This document shows positions 8,154 to 16,920 of a stretch of DNA of 64,000 nt, in pieces. Position numbers and translations under genes: made by a program. Below the pieces are notes generated by a model. The model saw nothing but the letters and a program-made list of their open reading frames with translations. It was not told the DNA's origin and did no database searches. The stretch is from assembly GCA_026417175.1 (NCBI GenBank), contig JAOADT010000002.1, forward strand, positions 66,981-130,980, read 5' to 3'. Source of the DNA: Deltaproteobacteria bacterium. Lineage in GTDB: Bacteria; Desulfobacterota; Syntrophorhabdia; Syntrophorhabdales; JANXAF01. The first letter of the stretch is position 1, and every line of letters begins with the position of its first letter.

Positions 8154-10060
8154 GTTAACTTTATCCCTCCTTTTAAAACCCTTCCTTCAGTACCGTATCC
8201 CCATACCTCGTAGTAATGCTTGTCAAACATGTTCTCGACCCTTCCAAAAACTAATAAATTTTTATTAATCCTGTAGTCTACTGAACCTCCAAATACTGTG
8301 TATCCGCCCATCTTTCTTCCTCTTCCGGTATTGTTGTATCTTTCTCCTATGTACTGGCATTCTAACCCAAAGGAAGCTCTGTCAAGAACACGATATTGAA
8401 AGGCTGCATCAAATTTGTGTTTTGGTCTTCTTGGCAAAGGTTCATCGGCTTCTTTGTCTCTCGCATGACAAAGAGTGTATCCGAGAGTAAAATTTAAAGA
8501 CTCTGTAAGCGTCCCACTCAAGGTAAATTCAAAACCTTTCGTCTCTGCTTTGCCTACGTTTTTGAATCCGTAGTAGACCCATAAAACCGGATCGTAGTCG
8601 AATATTATAAGATCCTTTACGTAGTTCTCGAAATATGTCACACCTAGCGACATTCGGTCTTTAAAAAACATTTGCTCTAACCCGATCTCGTAAGATTTAG
8701 TTTTCTCTGGTTTTAAATCTTTGTTTCCAACAGGTCCCATAAACGGGTCAGCAGGGGCAAATAGCTGATATACAGTCGGTGCCTTAAAGCCGGTAGAATA
8801 AGACCCTTTAAGCCTAGTTCTTGTCTCGCTAATAGATAGACTTGGCGCAATTCTGAATGTTGTTTCCGTCCCAAATCTTGAATGATCATCGGTTCTTATA
8901 CCTATTATTCCCTGAACCCTATCTTTAATATCAAACCTATCTTGGACATACAAAGATATAGTGTGCGTGCTTTTTTTCGGCATGATATCTTTTCCCCATG
9001 AACTTAAAGATTCGTATTTAGCGTTCTCTCTTTCGTATTCTATACCGAAAACAATTTCATTGTCAGATCGAATCACCATGTTATTTTGCCACTCTATTTT
9101 CTCGATGGCTCCCTCATACGAATAACGGGACCAAAATGTTCTTACAGGATCTGGATCGTTTTCGTAGTTCCGATACATATCGTTAACTCCATACGATAAT
9201 TTTTGAGTCCACTTACCATCGAATAGTTTGATATCTAAGCTTCCTTTTAGCACTAGATTTTTAAGCCTGGAATCGTAATTAGGATCATCTCCTTTTGGGC
9301 CTGCCCCGTAATCTAGCTCCTTATAAGAATTTATGTGGTTCAAGAGAAAGTGTATCCCAATGTTTTCATTCGGCTTAACTTGAATCTTCGAGAAAAGAGT
9401 GGAATTCCTGTAACTGTCCTTTTCATCATTTCCAAATCTTTTATCTGCAGAAGAGATGCCCTTTGAGTCCTCGCGTGTAAAAGACAGAAAATAGTTAATT
9501 TTCTCCGTACCACCTGACAGCGAACCAGATTCTCGGAAAGTCGAATGACTCGCTGCCGAAGAAGTAAGAGAAAAAGTGGGTTTGCCCTTTCCTGTTTTTG
9601 TTACAATATTGACCACACCGGCTATAGCGTCAGATCCATAGGAGAGACTTTGAGCGCCTTTTAGAATTTCTATCCTTTCTACATTTTCAAGCAAAAAGTG
9701 TCCAAAATCGAACGACCTATTCGATGAAGTCGGATCGTTTAATTCCATCCCATCTAGAAGCACCAGAGTATGCTCACTATTCATACCTCTAATAAAAAGA
9801 CCTGTTAAAGCGCCTTTTCCACCGGATCGCGTCAAATTCAACCCTGGCAATGTACCTAATGCGTCCTTCGCGTAATCTAAATGCCTTAATTCAATCTCTT
9901 CACTTGTTATCACATTTACTGAGCCCTGAGTCAAAGAGGCTGGGACTGTTACTTTCTCTGCACTTATAATTATTGTTTCAAGCTTGTGAATCTCTTGCGA
10001 AAAAAGCAATTGGGGCAAAAAGGCAAAAATAAAAATTAGAATTACCGAGAAGTAGATCAT
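8147..10060 (-). CDS. btuB: TonB-dependent outer-membrane receptor for cobalamin
   Basis: The protein has a signal peptide (MIYFSVILIFIFAFLPQL) ending near LFSQ, an N-terminal plug domain (VITSEEIELRHLDYAKDALGTLPGLNL and the RGMNSEHTLVLLDGMELND strand, described in parts), and a C-terminal beta-barrel ending in aromatic F (GGIKLTF), as outer-membrane proteins do. I chose the ATG at 10060, which has TAAGGAGG seven bases upstream; the longer frame from 10096 begins inside the riboswitch. BtuB identity, as opposed to another TonB receptor, rests on the cobalamin riboswitch directly upstream and on the downstream B12 genes. Length (about 637 residues) fits BtuB. Confidence 0.9.
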   Translation of the reverse strand: MIYFSVILIFIFAFLPQLLFSQEIHKLETIIISAEKVTVPASLTQGSVNVITSEEIELRHLDYAKDALGTLPGLNLTRSGGKGALTGLFIRGMNSEHTLVLLDGMELNDPTSSNRSFDFGHFLLENVERIEILKGAQSLSYGSDAIAGVVNIVTKTGKGKPTFSLTSSAASHSTFRESGSLSGGTEKINYFLSFTREDSKGISSADKRFGNDEKDSYRNSTLFSKIQVKPNENIGIHFLLNHINSYKELDYGAGPKGDDPNYDSRLKNLVLKGSLDIKLFDGKWTQKLSYGVNDMYRNYENDPDPVRTFWSRYSYEGAIEKIEWQNNMVIRSDNEIVFGIEYERENAKYESLSSWGKDIMPKKSTHTISLYVQDRFDIKDRVQGIIGIRTDDHSRFGTETTFRIAPSLSISETRTRLKGSYSTGFKAPTVYQLFAPADPFMGPVGNKDLKPEKTKSYEIGLEQMFFKDRMSLGVTYFENYVKDLIIFDYDPVLWVYYGFKNVGKAETKGFEFTLSGTLTESLNFTLGYTLCHARDKEADEPLPRRPKHKFDAAFQYRVLDRASFGLECQYIGERYNNTGRGRKMGGYTVFGGSVDYRINKNLLVFGRVENMFDKHYYEVWGYGTEGRVLKGGIKLTF

Positions 10061-10061
10061 T

Positions 10062-10262
10062 AGACACCTCCTTATCCGCGTAAGGATCAGTGCCAATTGA
10101 AGGTTCTGCCCAAGGTTTCCTGGCTTAGGGATTTAACCTTCACGCCTTCCCATATAGGTGTTACCCTATACAGTGGCACATGTGTGAAGGCCTTAAACCC
10201 ATCACAGTTGCGGGACAGCGGGGGATTTTCACCCCTCTTCCCTTGAAAGCAAAACCCAATTG
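10062..10262 (-). promoter_or_regulatory. Cobalamin riboswitch with Shine-Dalgarno-sequestering hairpin, upstream of btuB
   Basis: Read on the minus strand, this element contains the conserved core GTGAAAATCCCCCGCTG followed by CCCGCAACTGTGATGG and, further on, the B12 box AAGCCAGGAAACC. The closing stem P1 pairs CAATTGG (10262-10256) with CCAATTG (10099-10093). After it comes a small hairpin, TCCTTA (10086-10081) with TAAGGA (10074-10069), that sequesters the AAGGAGG of btuB. Cobalamin binding is expected to stabilise this hairpin and block translation; no U-tract terminator is visible. The element starts only about nine bases after the stop codon of the cytochrome gene, so it may be carried on a longer transcript. 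Confidence 0.95.
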
Positions 10263-10270
10263 ACGCCCTT

Positions 10271-11638
10271 TTACTTACCAGTTTTTTTTATATCAGTCAA
10301 GGAAAATAAAACTTTGAGCCACTCCTTCATCTTTTGCAATGTTTTTGTGAGATCCCACCTTCCTCCATCGAATACCCCATAGTCTGCTCCACCCATGGCG
10401 GATGCCAGTCTAACAGAATTGGCATAAAAGAGCCATTGCTCAACCCATAGTCTTTCCAGTAGCTCGTTAAAAATCCCGTCCGCCATTTTTGCCTGTCCGC
10501 TATCCCATGAGGACAGGAGTATCTCTGTTGATTTTCTCGTAATTTCGTTAGTAGTTGTGATAGCCTCATCTAATTTTAAAAAGTGTCTCTCTATAAAGGA
10601 AGTTGCATGGCATACAGAGCATATAGATTTCATGGTGTTTCTTCTTTGGGTTTGCTCTTCCTTGCTAATCAAATATTCTTGAACAGGCTCGCCACTAAGC
10701 TCGGAAAGAAGCGGTAGATCTGCCCTATTCTTTACTCTATACGTCTCGGGAGACTTTGGATATGCCGTTGCGTAAGGAATTCCAAAGAGACGATGACTCA
10801 ACCTGTCAGCCACCATATGGGTCCTTTTTGCTACAATTTCACCATTTTTTCTCACTTCACTCATATGGCAAGTAGCGCACGTAGGAGCATAATAGTCTTT
10901 CCCAGGGGTCCATGTTCTGGAACAGAAATTCCAATCATTCTTTTTGGATGAATATATAATCCCGTGCTTACTCACCGTGTAAATTTTATATGCTGGTACA
11001 TCAGGGCCTTTATGGCATCTTGAGCAGGTTTCAGGCTTTCTAGCTATCTCTACTGAGAAGCTATGTCTAGGGTGACAGGCTGAGCATGATCCTTTGGAAC
11101 CGTCAGGATTCAGTCGACCAACACCTGTGTTTGGCCATCCATCTATCCACAAAAATTCCATAATTCCAAAAGGTGTTTCTCTCTTTTTTACGCCTTTCAC
11201 TTCGAGCTTCGTACCATGACATGAAAGACAAGAGTCTTCTTCAGTTAAAGGACGTCCTTCAAAGTGGTTTACATTTTTTATAAGTTCTTTAAAAAGACTA
11301 TTGTAAATTAGGTTTCCATAAGCATAGGACATTATGTTACCCTCATACTCTTTTACCTCTTCTGGATGGCATCTTTTACAATTTTCGGGCGTCGGAATAC
11401 TGTGAATCCTAAAACCGTTGTGAGAGAAGGTGTCAGACCTTTCTTTTCCCGTGTGACAGTCAGTACAACCAACTCGAGCTACTGTGAAATGCTTTGATAT
11501 CCTCCAATCATTAACTATTCCAGGTGTTATTATCCCGTGACATTCAAGACAAGCTTTCAGAGTCTCGTCAGTCCAATCTTTTGCCTCCAGAAAAGAATAA
11601 CAAAGTATGAGGATTACTACTGCAAATCCAAACTTCAT
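10271..11638 (-). CDS. Octaheme c-type cytochrome, hydroxylamine-oxidoreductase-like
   Basis: The 455-residue protein has a signal peptide (MKFGFAVVILILCYSFLEA) and eight CxxCH haem-binding motifs: CLECH, CTDCH, CKRCH, CLSCH, CSACH, CSRCH, CATCH and CSVCH. Eight motifs at irregular spacing, the last followed by a helical C-terminal region containing GGADYGVFDGGRW, match the octahaem HAO family. Members act on hydroxylamine, hydrazine or, as epsilon-type enzymes, on nitrite. Which reaction occurs here depends on whether a C-terminal tyrosine cross-links to the catalytic haem, which cannot be decided by eye. It would be periplasmic. It overlaps the P-type ATPase gene by four bases and is followed by the btuB riboswitch. 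Confidence 0.85.
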   Translation of the reverse strand: MKFGFAVVILILCYSFLEAKDWTDETLKACLECHGIITPGIVNDWRISKHFTVARVGCTDCHTGKERSDTFSHNGFRIHSIPTPENCKRCHPEEVKEYEGNIMSYAYGNLIYNSLFKELIKNVNHFEGRPLTEEDSCLSCHGTKLEVKGVKKRETPFGIMEFLWIDGWPNTGVGRLNPDGSKGSCSACHPRHSFSVEIARKPETCSRCHKGPDVPAYKIYTVSKHGIIYSSKKNDWNFCSRTWTPGKDYYAPTCATCHMSEVRKNGEIVAKRTHMVADRLSHRLFGIPYATAYPKSPETYRVKNRADLPLLSELSGEPVQEYLISKEEQTQRRNTMKSICSVCHATSFIERHFLKLDEAITTTNEITRKSTEILLSSWDSGQAKMADGIFNELLERLWVEQWLFYANSVRLASAMGGADYGVFDGGRWDLTKTLQKMKEWLKVLFSLTDIKKTGK

Positions 11639-14322
11639 GTGATCTTCCCCCTTTTTAATCTCTTTCTTAAATATTTATCAATTTCAACGACTATGACAAC
11701 GGATAAGGACACAATTACTATTTGAACCCAATCATTTATGGCAATTGGTTTAGTTCTGAATACCCATTGAAAAGCGGAAGAATATATAAAAGCAAGTTGG
11801 GCAAAAAAAGAGGCGATTAGACTGAAAAAAAGAAAAGGGTTGGTAAACGGATTAATTTTAAAAATTGATTCGTGCTCTGACCTACTGTTCCAAGCCTGGA
11901 AGAACTGAAAAAAAACCATAGTGGTGACTGCAACTGTTCTTGCTTTTTCAAGCGACCCCCCGGTCTTGAGTGCCAAGACATAATTGAAAATAACTCCAAC
12001 TGATATGAGCATCCCAACAATAATCGTTCTTTGGATTAAAAGTCTGGACATTATTCCTTCCTTGGGATGTCTCGGAGGTCTTTTAAGCACATATGCCTCA
12101 CCAGGCTCAAATGCAAGAGCCACGTCTTGTAATCCATTGGTCACAAGATTAACCCAGAGAAGTTGAGCTGCTACATAGGGAATGGGTAAACCCATAATCA
12201 TCGCCATACCTATGGAAATGATAGATGCAAGCCCCGTTGGTATTAAAAAAAAGGTGACCTTTCTAATGTTGTCAAAAACTATTCTCCCTTCCTTTACGGC
12301 CATAAATATACTGACAAAATTGTCGTCAGTGAGTATCATGTCCGAAGCCTCCTTTGCCACGTCTGTTCCACTTTTCCCCATTGCGACACCGATATGGGCT
12401 GATTTTAAAGCAGGGGCGTCGTTTACGCCATCGCCTGTAATTGCGACTATTTCTCCACGCCTTTTCAGCTGTTCCACAATTCTCAACTTGTGTTCAGGAG
12501 ACACCCTTGCGTAAATCTGTACATTTCTTACCTTTTCAAATAACTCTTCGTCACTCATCTTCTCCATATCTCTCCCGGTAATTACTTCTGAATCTCTATC
12601 CCCAATTCCCAACATCTCGCCTACGGCTCTGGCAGTAGCAGCATGATCTCCAGTAATCATGATTACCCTAATTCCAGCCTCCTTACAGCCTTTTATAGCC
12701 TCCCGCGCTTCAGGTCTCGGCGGATCTATCATTCCTTGAAGTCCAACAAAAATAAGTCCATTGATTTCGTCACACTTTTCAACTTCTTTACATCGAAACT
12801 CTCTTATCTCCTCTTGCACCTCCCGGTACGCGAAGGCCAAAACCCTTTGCCCATTCTTTGCCAATTCATGTGCAACATCAGATATGATCTGTCGATCCAA
12901 CAGATTGTTGAAACTATCACGAACGCACATTTCTAGGACTTTTTCCGGAGCCCCTTTCACAAATATGTACTTTTTTCCGTTGTGTTCATGAAGGGATGCC
13001 ATATAGCCTCTTTCAGATTCGAAAGGTATGACAGATATCTGCTTATATGTGTTTTTTTCTTCATCCGGATTGAGACCCCCTTTTATGGCTGCCACAATTA
13101 GAGCCCCTTCCGTAGGATCTCCTCTGACTACGTAATTTCCATCCTCAAGGTCTAAGGATGATTCATTACAGAGTAAGCCTATTCTTAAAGGTAAGAGGAG
13201 TTCGATTCTATCTTTAGCTAAAACTTTCTTACCTTCGTATAGAATGTCACCTAAAGGTTTGTAACCTGTACCGTCTACAAAGTACATGTTTCTTCCGTCG
13301 AAGATGCTCTTAACTGTCATCTCATTTTTTGTTAGAGTCCCTGTTTTATCTGAACCAATGACAGTGGTACTACCTAAGGTCTCAACAGCGTGTAGTTTTC
13401 TGACAATTGCATTATTCTTTGCCATTCTCGCAACCCCAACTGCTAGTGCAATTGTGACCACGACTGGTAACCCTTCCGGTATTGCGGCCACAGCAGCTGC
13501 TACTGCTACCATAAACATGGCTTGAACCTTTTCTCCTGTAACTAGCCCGGCAGCAAAAAGTCCTAAAGAGGCACCTAAAACCAAAAACCCAATTCCGTTA
13601 GCAAATCTTTTGATCTTTTCTTGAAGAGGAGCCTCTATTCTTTCAGCCTCTTCAATTTGTTTGGCAATTCTGCCAAGTACAGTGTTTTTTCCAGTTTCAA
13701 CAACAACTCCCTTCGCCCTTCCACTTACAACTATGGTTCCCATAAAAGCCATGTTTTTTTGATCGCCATATGTAAGATTTTCTTCTTCTATCCTGTGACT
13801 ATGTTTTTCAACAGGAATTGATTCTCCTGTCAGGATTGATTCATCTATTTTTAATTCAACCGTACTTATGAGTCTTACATCAGCAGGAACCCTGATTCCG
13901 GAGTAAAGAAGAATTATATCCCCCGGAACAAGTTCTTCGCTAGTAATTTCCTTTTCGAGTCCATCCCTCAACACCTTTGCTCGAGGAATGATCATCTTTT
14001 TTAATGCTCTTACGCTTTGTTCTGCCTTGTACTCCTGAAAGTAACCAATAATTGCATTTAAAGTGACAACTGCGAGTATGACAAAACTATCTATATACTC
14101 TCCCAAAAGTACTGCTATACTTCCGGCTATAAGCAAGACGTATATCAGTGGACTTGCGAATTGATGAATAAATATTTTTATGTGACTTACCTTTTTTTCT
14201 TCCGGCAGTCGATTTGGACCATAGAGATGAAGTCTATATCTTACCTCATCGGATGTAAGACCATAATCGGTGGTATTTAGCGTATTGTAAATCTCATGAG
14301 GTGTCAGACGGTACCAGTCCAT
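11635..14322 (-). CDS. P-type (P2, Ca2+-like) cation-transporting ATPase
   Basis: This is a complete 895-residue P-type ATPase. An N-terminal cation-ATPase domain (WYRLTPHEIYNTLNTTDYGL) precedes the actuator TGES loop, the phosphorylation motif SDKTGTLTKNE, the nucleotide-binding KGAPE and the hinge motif TGDGVNDAPALK. The fourth membrane segment has PEGLP, the calcium-site motif of SERCA/PMR1 pumps, while segment six reads LLWVNLVTNGLQDVALAFEP, which resembles bacterial P2 pumps of less certain specificity. Calcium export is the likeliest role. The gene lies between the HDAC-like gene (12-base gap) and the octahaem cytochrome gene (four-base overlap), so the three probably form one operon. 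Confidence 0.88.
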   Translation of the reverse strand: MDWYRLTPHEIYNTLNTTDYGLTSDEVRYRLHLYGPNRLPEEKKVSHIKIFIHQFASPLIYVLLIAGSIAVLLGEYIDSFVILAVVTLNAIIGYFQEYKAEQSVRALKKMIIPRAKVLRDGLEKEITSEELVPGDIILLYSGIRVPADVRLISTVELKIDESILTGESIPVEKHSHRIEEENLTYGDQKNMAFMGTIVVSGRAKGVVVETGKNTVLGRIAKQIEEAERIEAPLQEKIKRFANGIGFLVLGASLGLFAAGLVTGEKVQAMFMVAVAAAVAAIPEGLPVVVTIALAVGVARMAKNNAIVRKLHAVETLGSTTVIGSDKTGTLTKNEMTVKSIFDGRNMYFVDGTGYKPLGDILYEGKKVLAKDRIELLLPLRIGLLCNESSLDLEDGNYVVRGDPTEGALIVAAIKGGLNPDEEKNTYKQISVIPFESERGYMASLHEHNGKKYIFVKGAPEKVLEMCVRDSFNNLLDRQIISDVAHELAKNGQRVLAFAYREVQEEIREFRCKEVEKCDEINGLIFVGLQGMIDPPRPEAREAIKGCKEAGIRVIMITGDHAATARAVGEMLGIGDRDSEVITGRDMEKMSDEELFEKVRNVQIYARVSPEHKLRIVEQLKRRGEIVAITGDGVNDAPALKSAHIGVAMGKSGTDVAKEASDMILTDDNFVSIFMAVKEGRIVFDNIRKVTFFLIPTGLASIISIGMAMIMGLPIPYVAAQLLWVNLVTNGLQDVALAFEPGEAYVLKRPPRHPKEGIMSRLLIQRTIIVGMLISVGVIFNYVLALKTGGSLEKARTVAVTTMVFFQFFQAWNSRSEHESIFKINPFTNPFLFFSLIASFFAQLAFIYSSAFQWVFRTKPIAINDWVQIVIVSLSVVIVVEIDKYLRKRLKRGKIT

Positions 14323-14334
14323 CTAACTCATGTT

Positions 14335-15483
14335 TTAACTTATACCGAAAATTGGAAAGACGTTTTTTCTTATAAAATTCACAACATCTTCTGCGGCCTT
14401 TAGGCGCATGCTTTTATTGCTAGCATTATTTTCTACGTTTTCCTCTCTTAGAAAGAATGGCAAGTCTACTTCTGGTCCATACATCATTCCACCTACCACT
14501 CCTGCAAATTGATCCACTATTTTTCTCTTAGTAAAGACAGAATAGGCGACAGCCCAGAGTGCCGGTGATTTACTTATGCTGTAACCCCCAGCCCCTAATG
14601 CAACTAATTTATCGGCTAGTCCGTCAAGCTTCTCTAATGCATTTTTGAAGCCACGGGCTGTAATAGAAAGATGAGACATGGGGTCATCCTTATGGAGATC
14701 TGCACCCACAAGAACTACAAGAAAGTCCGGAGAAAAAGTCTTAATCAATGGAGGCACAATAGATTCAAAAGCGTAAAGATACGTCTCGTCATCAGTTCCG
14801 TAAGCCAATGGAATATTTACATTATATCCATATCCTTCACCGTTACCTATTTCGCTCTCAGAACCTGTTCCCGGAAATAAAGTTACACCAGACTCATGGA
14901 TTGAGATAGTAAGGACATCTTTATCTTCATAGAAAGCCTCCTGAATTCCGTTTCCGTGATGAGCATCCATATCAAGAATAGCGAATCTCTTTCCCAATTT
15001 CTGAAAATACTTTCCAACAACTGCCACGTCGTTAAGATAGCAGAAACCCATAGCATGTCCCTTAAGAGCGTGATGGAAGCCACCTAAAGGATTAAATGCA
15101 AAACTTGCATTTCCCAAGACAATCTCGCGGAAGCATGTAAAAGTACATGCTACACAACCAAGAGAAAAATCAAACATTCCCTTGAATATCGGATTGTCGT
15201 CAGTGCCTATCCCTCTCCAAAATACTTCAAGATCGAAGGCTGAATCGGCCCTTTTGAGCGCCTGTATATATTCTTTTTCATGGAACAGATAAAGTATATT
15301 TTCGTCTATCTCAAGAGGTTCAACTATTTTGTCAAATCTTTCGTCAAAGAGGCTGTATCGTCTGAGAAGTTCCGTAAATACACGAGCCCTTCTGGGTTTA
15401 AAAGGATGTGTTTCGTCGTAGAGAACCTCAGATAGTTTTTCTGAATAAGTGATCAGGTTTTTCTTATCTTTTTCAATTTGCAC
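14335..15483 (-). CDS. Histone-deacetylase-family (AcuC-like) amidohydrolase
   Basis: The 382-residue protein has the arginase/deacetylase fold motifs of bacterial class I-like HDACs: HPFKPRRA at the start, the active-site dyad region GGFHHALKGHAMGFCYLND, the zinc ligands in LDMDAHHGNG (Asp and His) and VGADLHKDDP (Asp). AcuC-type proteins deacetylate acetyl-CoA synthetase; others act on acetylpolyamines or small acetylated metabolites. The substrate here is unknown. It is the first gene of a probable three-gene operon with the P-type ATPase and the cytochrome. The 216-base gap upstream (15484-15699) would hold its promoter. Confidence 0.88.
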   Translation of the reverse strand: MQIEKDKKNLITYSEKLSEVLYDETHPFKPRRARVFTELLRRYSLFDERFDKIVEPLEIDENILYLFHEKEYIQALKRADSAFDLEVFWRGIGTDDNPIFKGMFDFSLGCVACTFTCFREIVLGNASFAFNPLGGFHHALKGHAMGFCYLNDVAVVGKYFQKLGKRFAILDMDAHHGNGIQEAFYEDKDVLTISIHESGVTLFPGTGSESEIGNGEGYGYNVNIPLAYGTDDETYLYAFESIVPPLIKTFSPDFLVVLVGADLHKDDPMSHLSITARGFKNALEKLDGLADKLVALGAGGYSISKSPALWAVAYSVFTKRKIVDQFAGVVGGMMYGPEVDLPFFLREENVENNASNKSMRLKAAEDVVNFIRKNVFPIFGIS

Positions 15484-15699
15484 TCAGATATTTAACCCAG
15501 CAAACTAAAAAGAAGTCAAGTTAAAACCTTTTCGCGCTGAAAACAAAAGCCATCTTTTGTAGTCTAATTTAAACCCGACCCCTCGTTTCTTTTCAAATTA
15601 CTTATGTCTTTATACACTGGGTGATTATTTTTGCACACCTAAGTTTAGAGAATATGCAACGACAGTTAAATTGAAAAAGTGACAAATAAGAAAATTTCA

Positions 15700-16920
15700 T
15701 CAACTGTGATGCCTTTTTTCCAAATGACCGGTGTAAGTTATATATAAAAGATCTTCTAATTCTTTTGCAATTTTTCGAAAAAGCCCTCCGTGGTGCTTTT
15801 GCGTTCCGAAAAGCTCTTCCCTCAATAAATTAGCCGCATGATTTTCGGTATTTTTCCAACTGATTGGCCCCTTACTTAAAAGTTCTCGTTCCATTATTAG
15901 AAGTTTTTTTGATTTGGACATGAACTCTTCAACCATTTCTTCTAGAACTTTAAATCTTTGGAATCCGAAATATTCAAGCTCTTTTTCATCTACCTTCATA
16001 TAGATTTCTCTTAAAAGTACATACAGGGTGGAATACTCTAGACCCCTTATACCTCTTCTCCACATGAGTAGAAAATGGTTCCTCCAGTACCATAAAAAGT
16101 TTCTTCTTCCAAACTCGAATAAATCTTTAGCCATTCGATAAAGCTTTTTCGTTTTACGATTATAGTTGAAATCCCTTTTAGATAAATATACATGGTCCCC
16201 AACCTGACCATTAAGATACTTCCATACGTTTGTGAGCACCATTAATCCTTTTGAATCAAATGGTGTATCCAAATGGACTAGAGATAGTAAAATCTTTCCA
16301 TTCTCGTACTCCTCTTCTACAACGGCCGGCTCCATGTAAAGTCTTTTCGGATCTAAATTGATCCCGTAATTTTTCTCCCATCCTCCCCAATCAAAAAAAT
16401 CTGCTCCGTGGTAGTCTCCTATACATACATCAGACGTAAAAGAAAAAGGATCTGGTTTTAAAAACCTTGCGATCACCCCTCTATCTGTGGATAGCTGTGA
16501 AGGGTACCATGCATAAAAGCTGTAAGGTTTCTTAATGCCTTCCCATAACGGGTGTGGGTACAATTTGAGGTTTATTTTTCCGCTGAAACTAGGAATTCTA
16601 TCGGTCGAAGACTTTCTCTTTATACTCACTAGATTCAGTCCTTCTTGAGTTGCAAGACCTGCGCCTCCACAAATTCCAAAGTATCTGCCCCCTTTTCTTA
16701 TAAAATCCATAATAGCTTTTTTTCCTTCTTCTCCGAGGGAAGCGAGTTTGTTGGATGCCCATCCCCCAGGTACGAATAAAAATGGTCTGCCCTCGAGGCC
16801 TCCTTTTTTTATTTCATTAGCCCTTACCAATTGAAAAGAGAGACGTGCCTTACAAAGGGCATAGTATGCCATTACACCCCATAGTAGGGAATCGTCCCAC
16901 AAAAAAGCGGGTAGACTCAA
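15700..16920 (-). CDS. BPL_N / glutamine-amidotransferase-like protein at the end of the cbi operon
   Basis: The first 250 or so residues resemble the BPL_N domain, a class-I glutamine-amidotransferase-like fold: a PGGWASNK stretch, then GRYFGICGGAGLATQ, where the cysteine sits at the nucleophile elbow. A later HLDTPFD segment could supply the histidine. The remaining 150 residues are helical and basic with no recognised domain. The gene starts inside the cbiG-cobJ stop codon (ATGA), so it is translated with the cobalamin genes. Its function is unknown; acting as an amidase or ammonia-supplying partner for a corrinoid step is an inference. It is the last gene of the operon headed by the second riboswitch. 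Confidence 0.65.
   Translation of the reverse strand: MSLPAFLWDDSLLWGVMAYYALCKARLSFQLVRANEIKKGGLEGRPFLFVPGGWASNKLASLGEEGKKAIMDFIRKGGRYFGICGGAGLATQEGLNLVSIKRKSSTDRIPSFSGKINLKLYPHPLWEGIKKPYSFYAWYPSQLSTDRGVIARFLKPDPFSFTSDVCIGDYHGADFFDWGGWEKNYGINLDPKRLYMEPAVVEEEYENGKILLSLVHLDTPFDSKGLMVLTNVWKYLNGQVGDHVYLSKRDFNYNRKTKKLYRMAKDLFEFGRRNFLWYWRNHFLLMWRRGIRGLEYSTLYVLLREIYMKVDEKELEYFGFQRFKVLEEMVEEFMSKSKKLLIMERELLSKGPISWKNTENHAANLLREELFGTQKHHGGLFRKIAKELEDLLYITYTGHLEKRHHS

Noticed and set aside
12643..12936. 97-codon plus-strand ORF
   Set aside because: It lies antisense inside the intact P-type ATPase gene and is a shadow frame.
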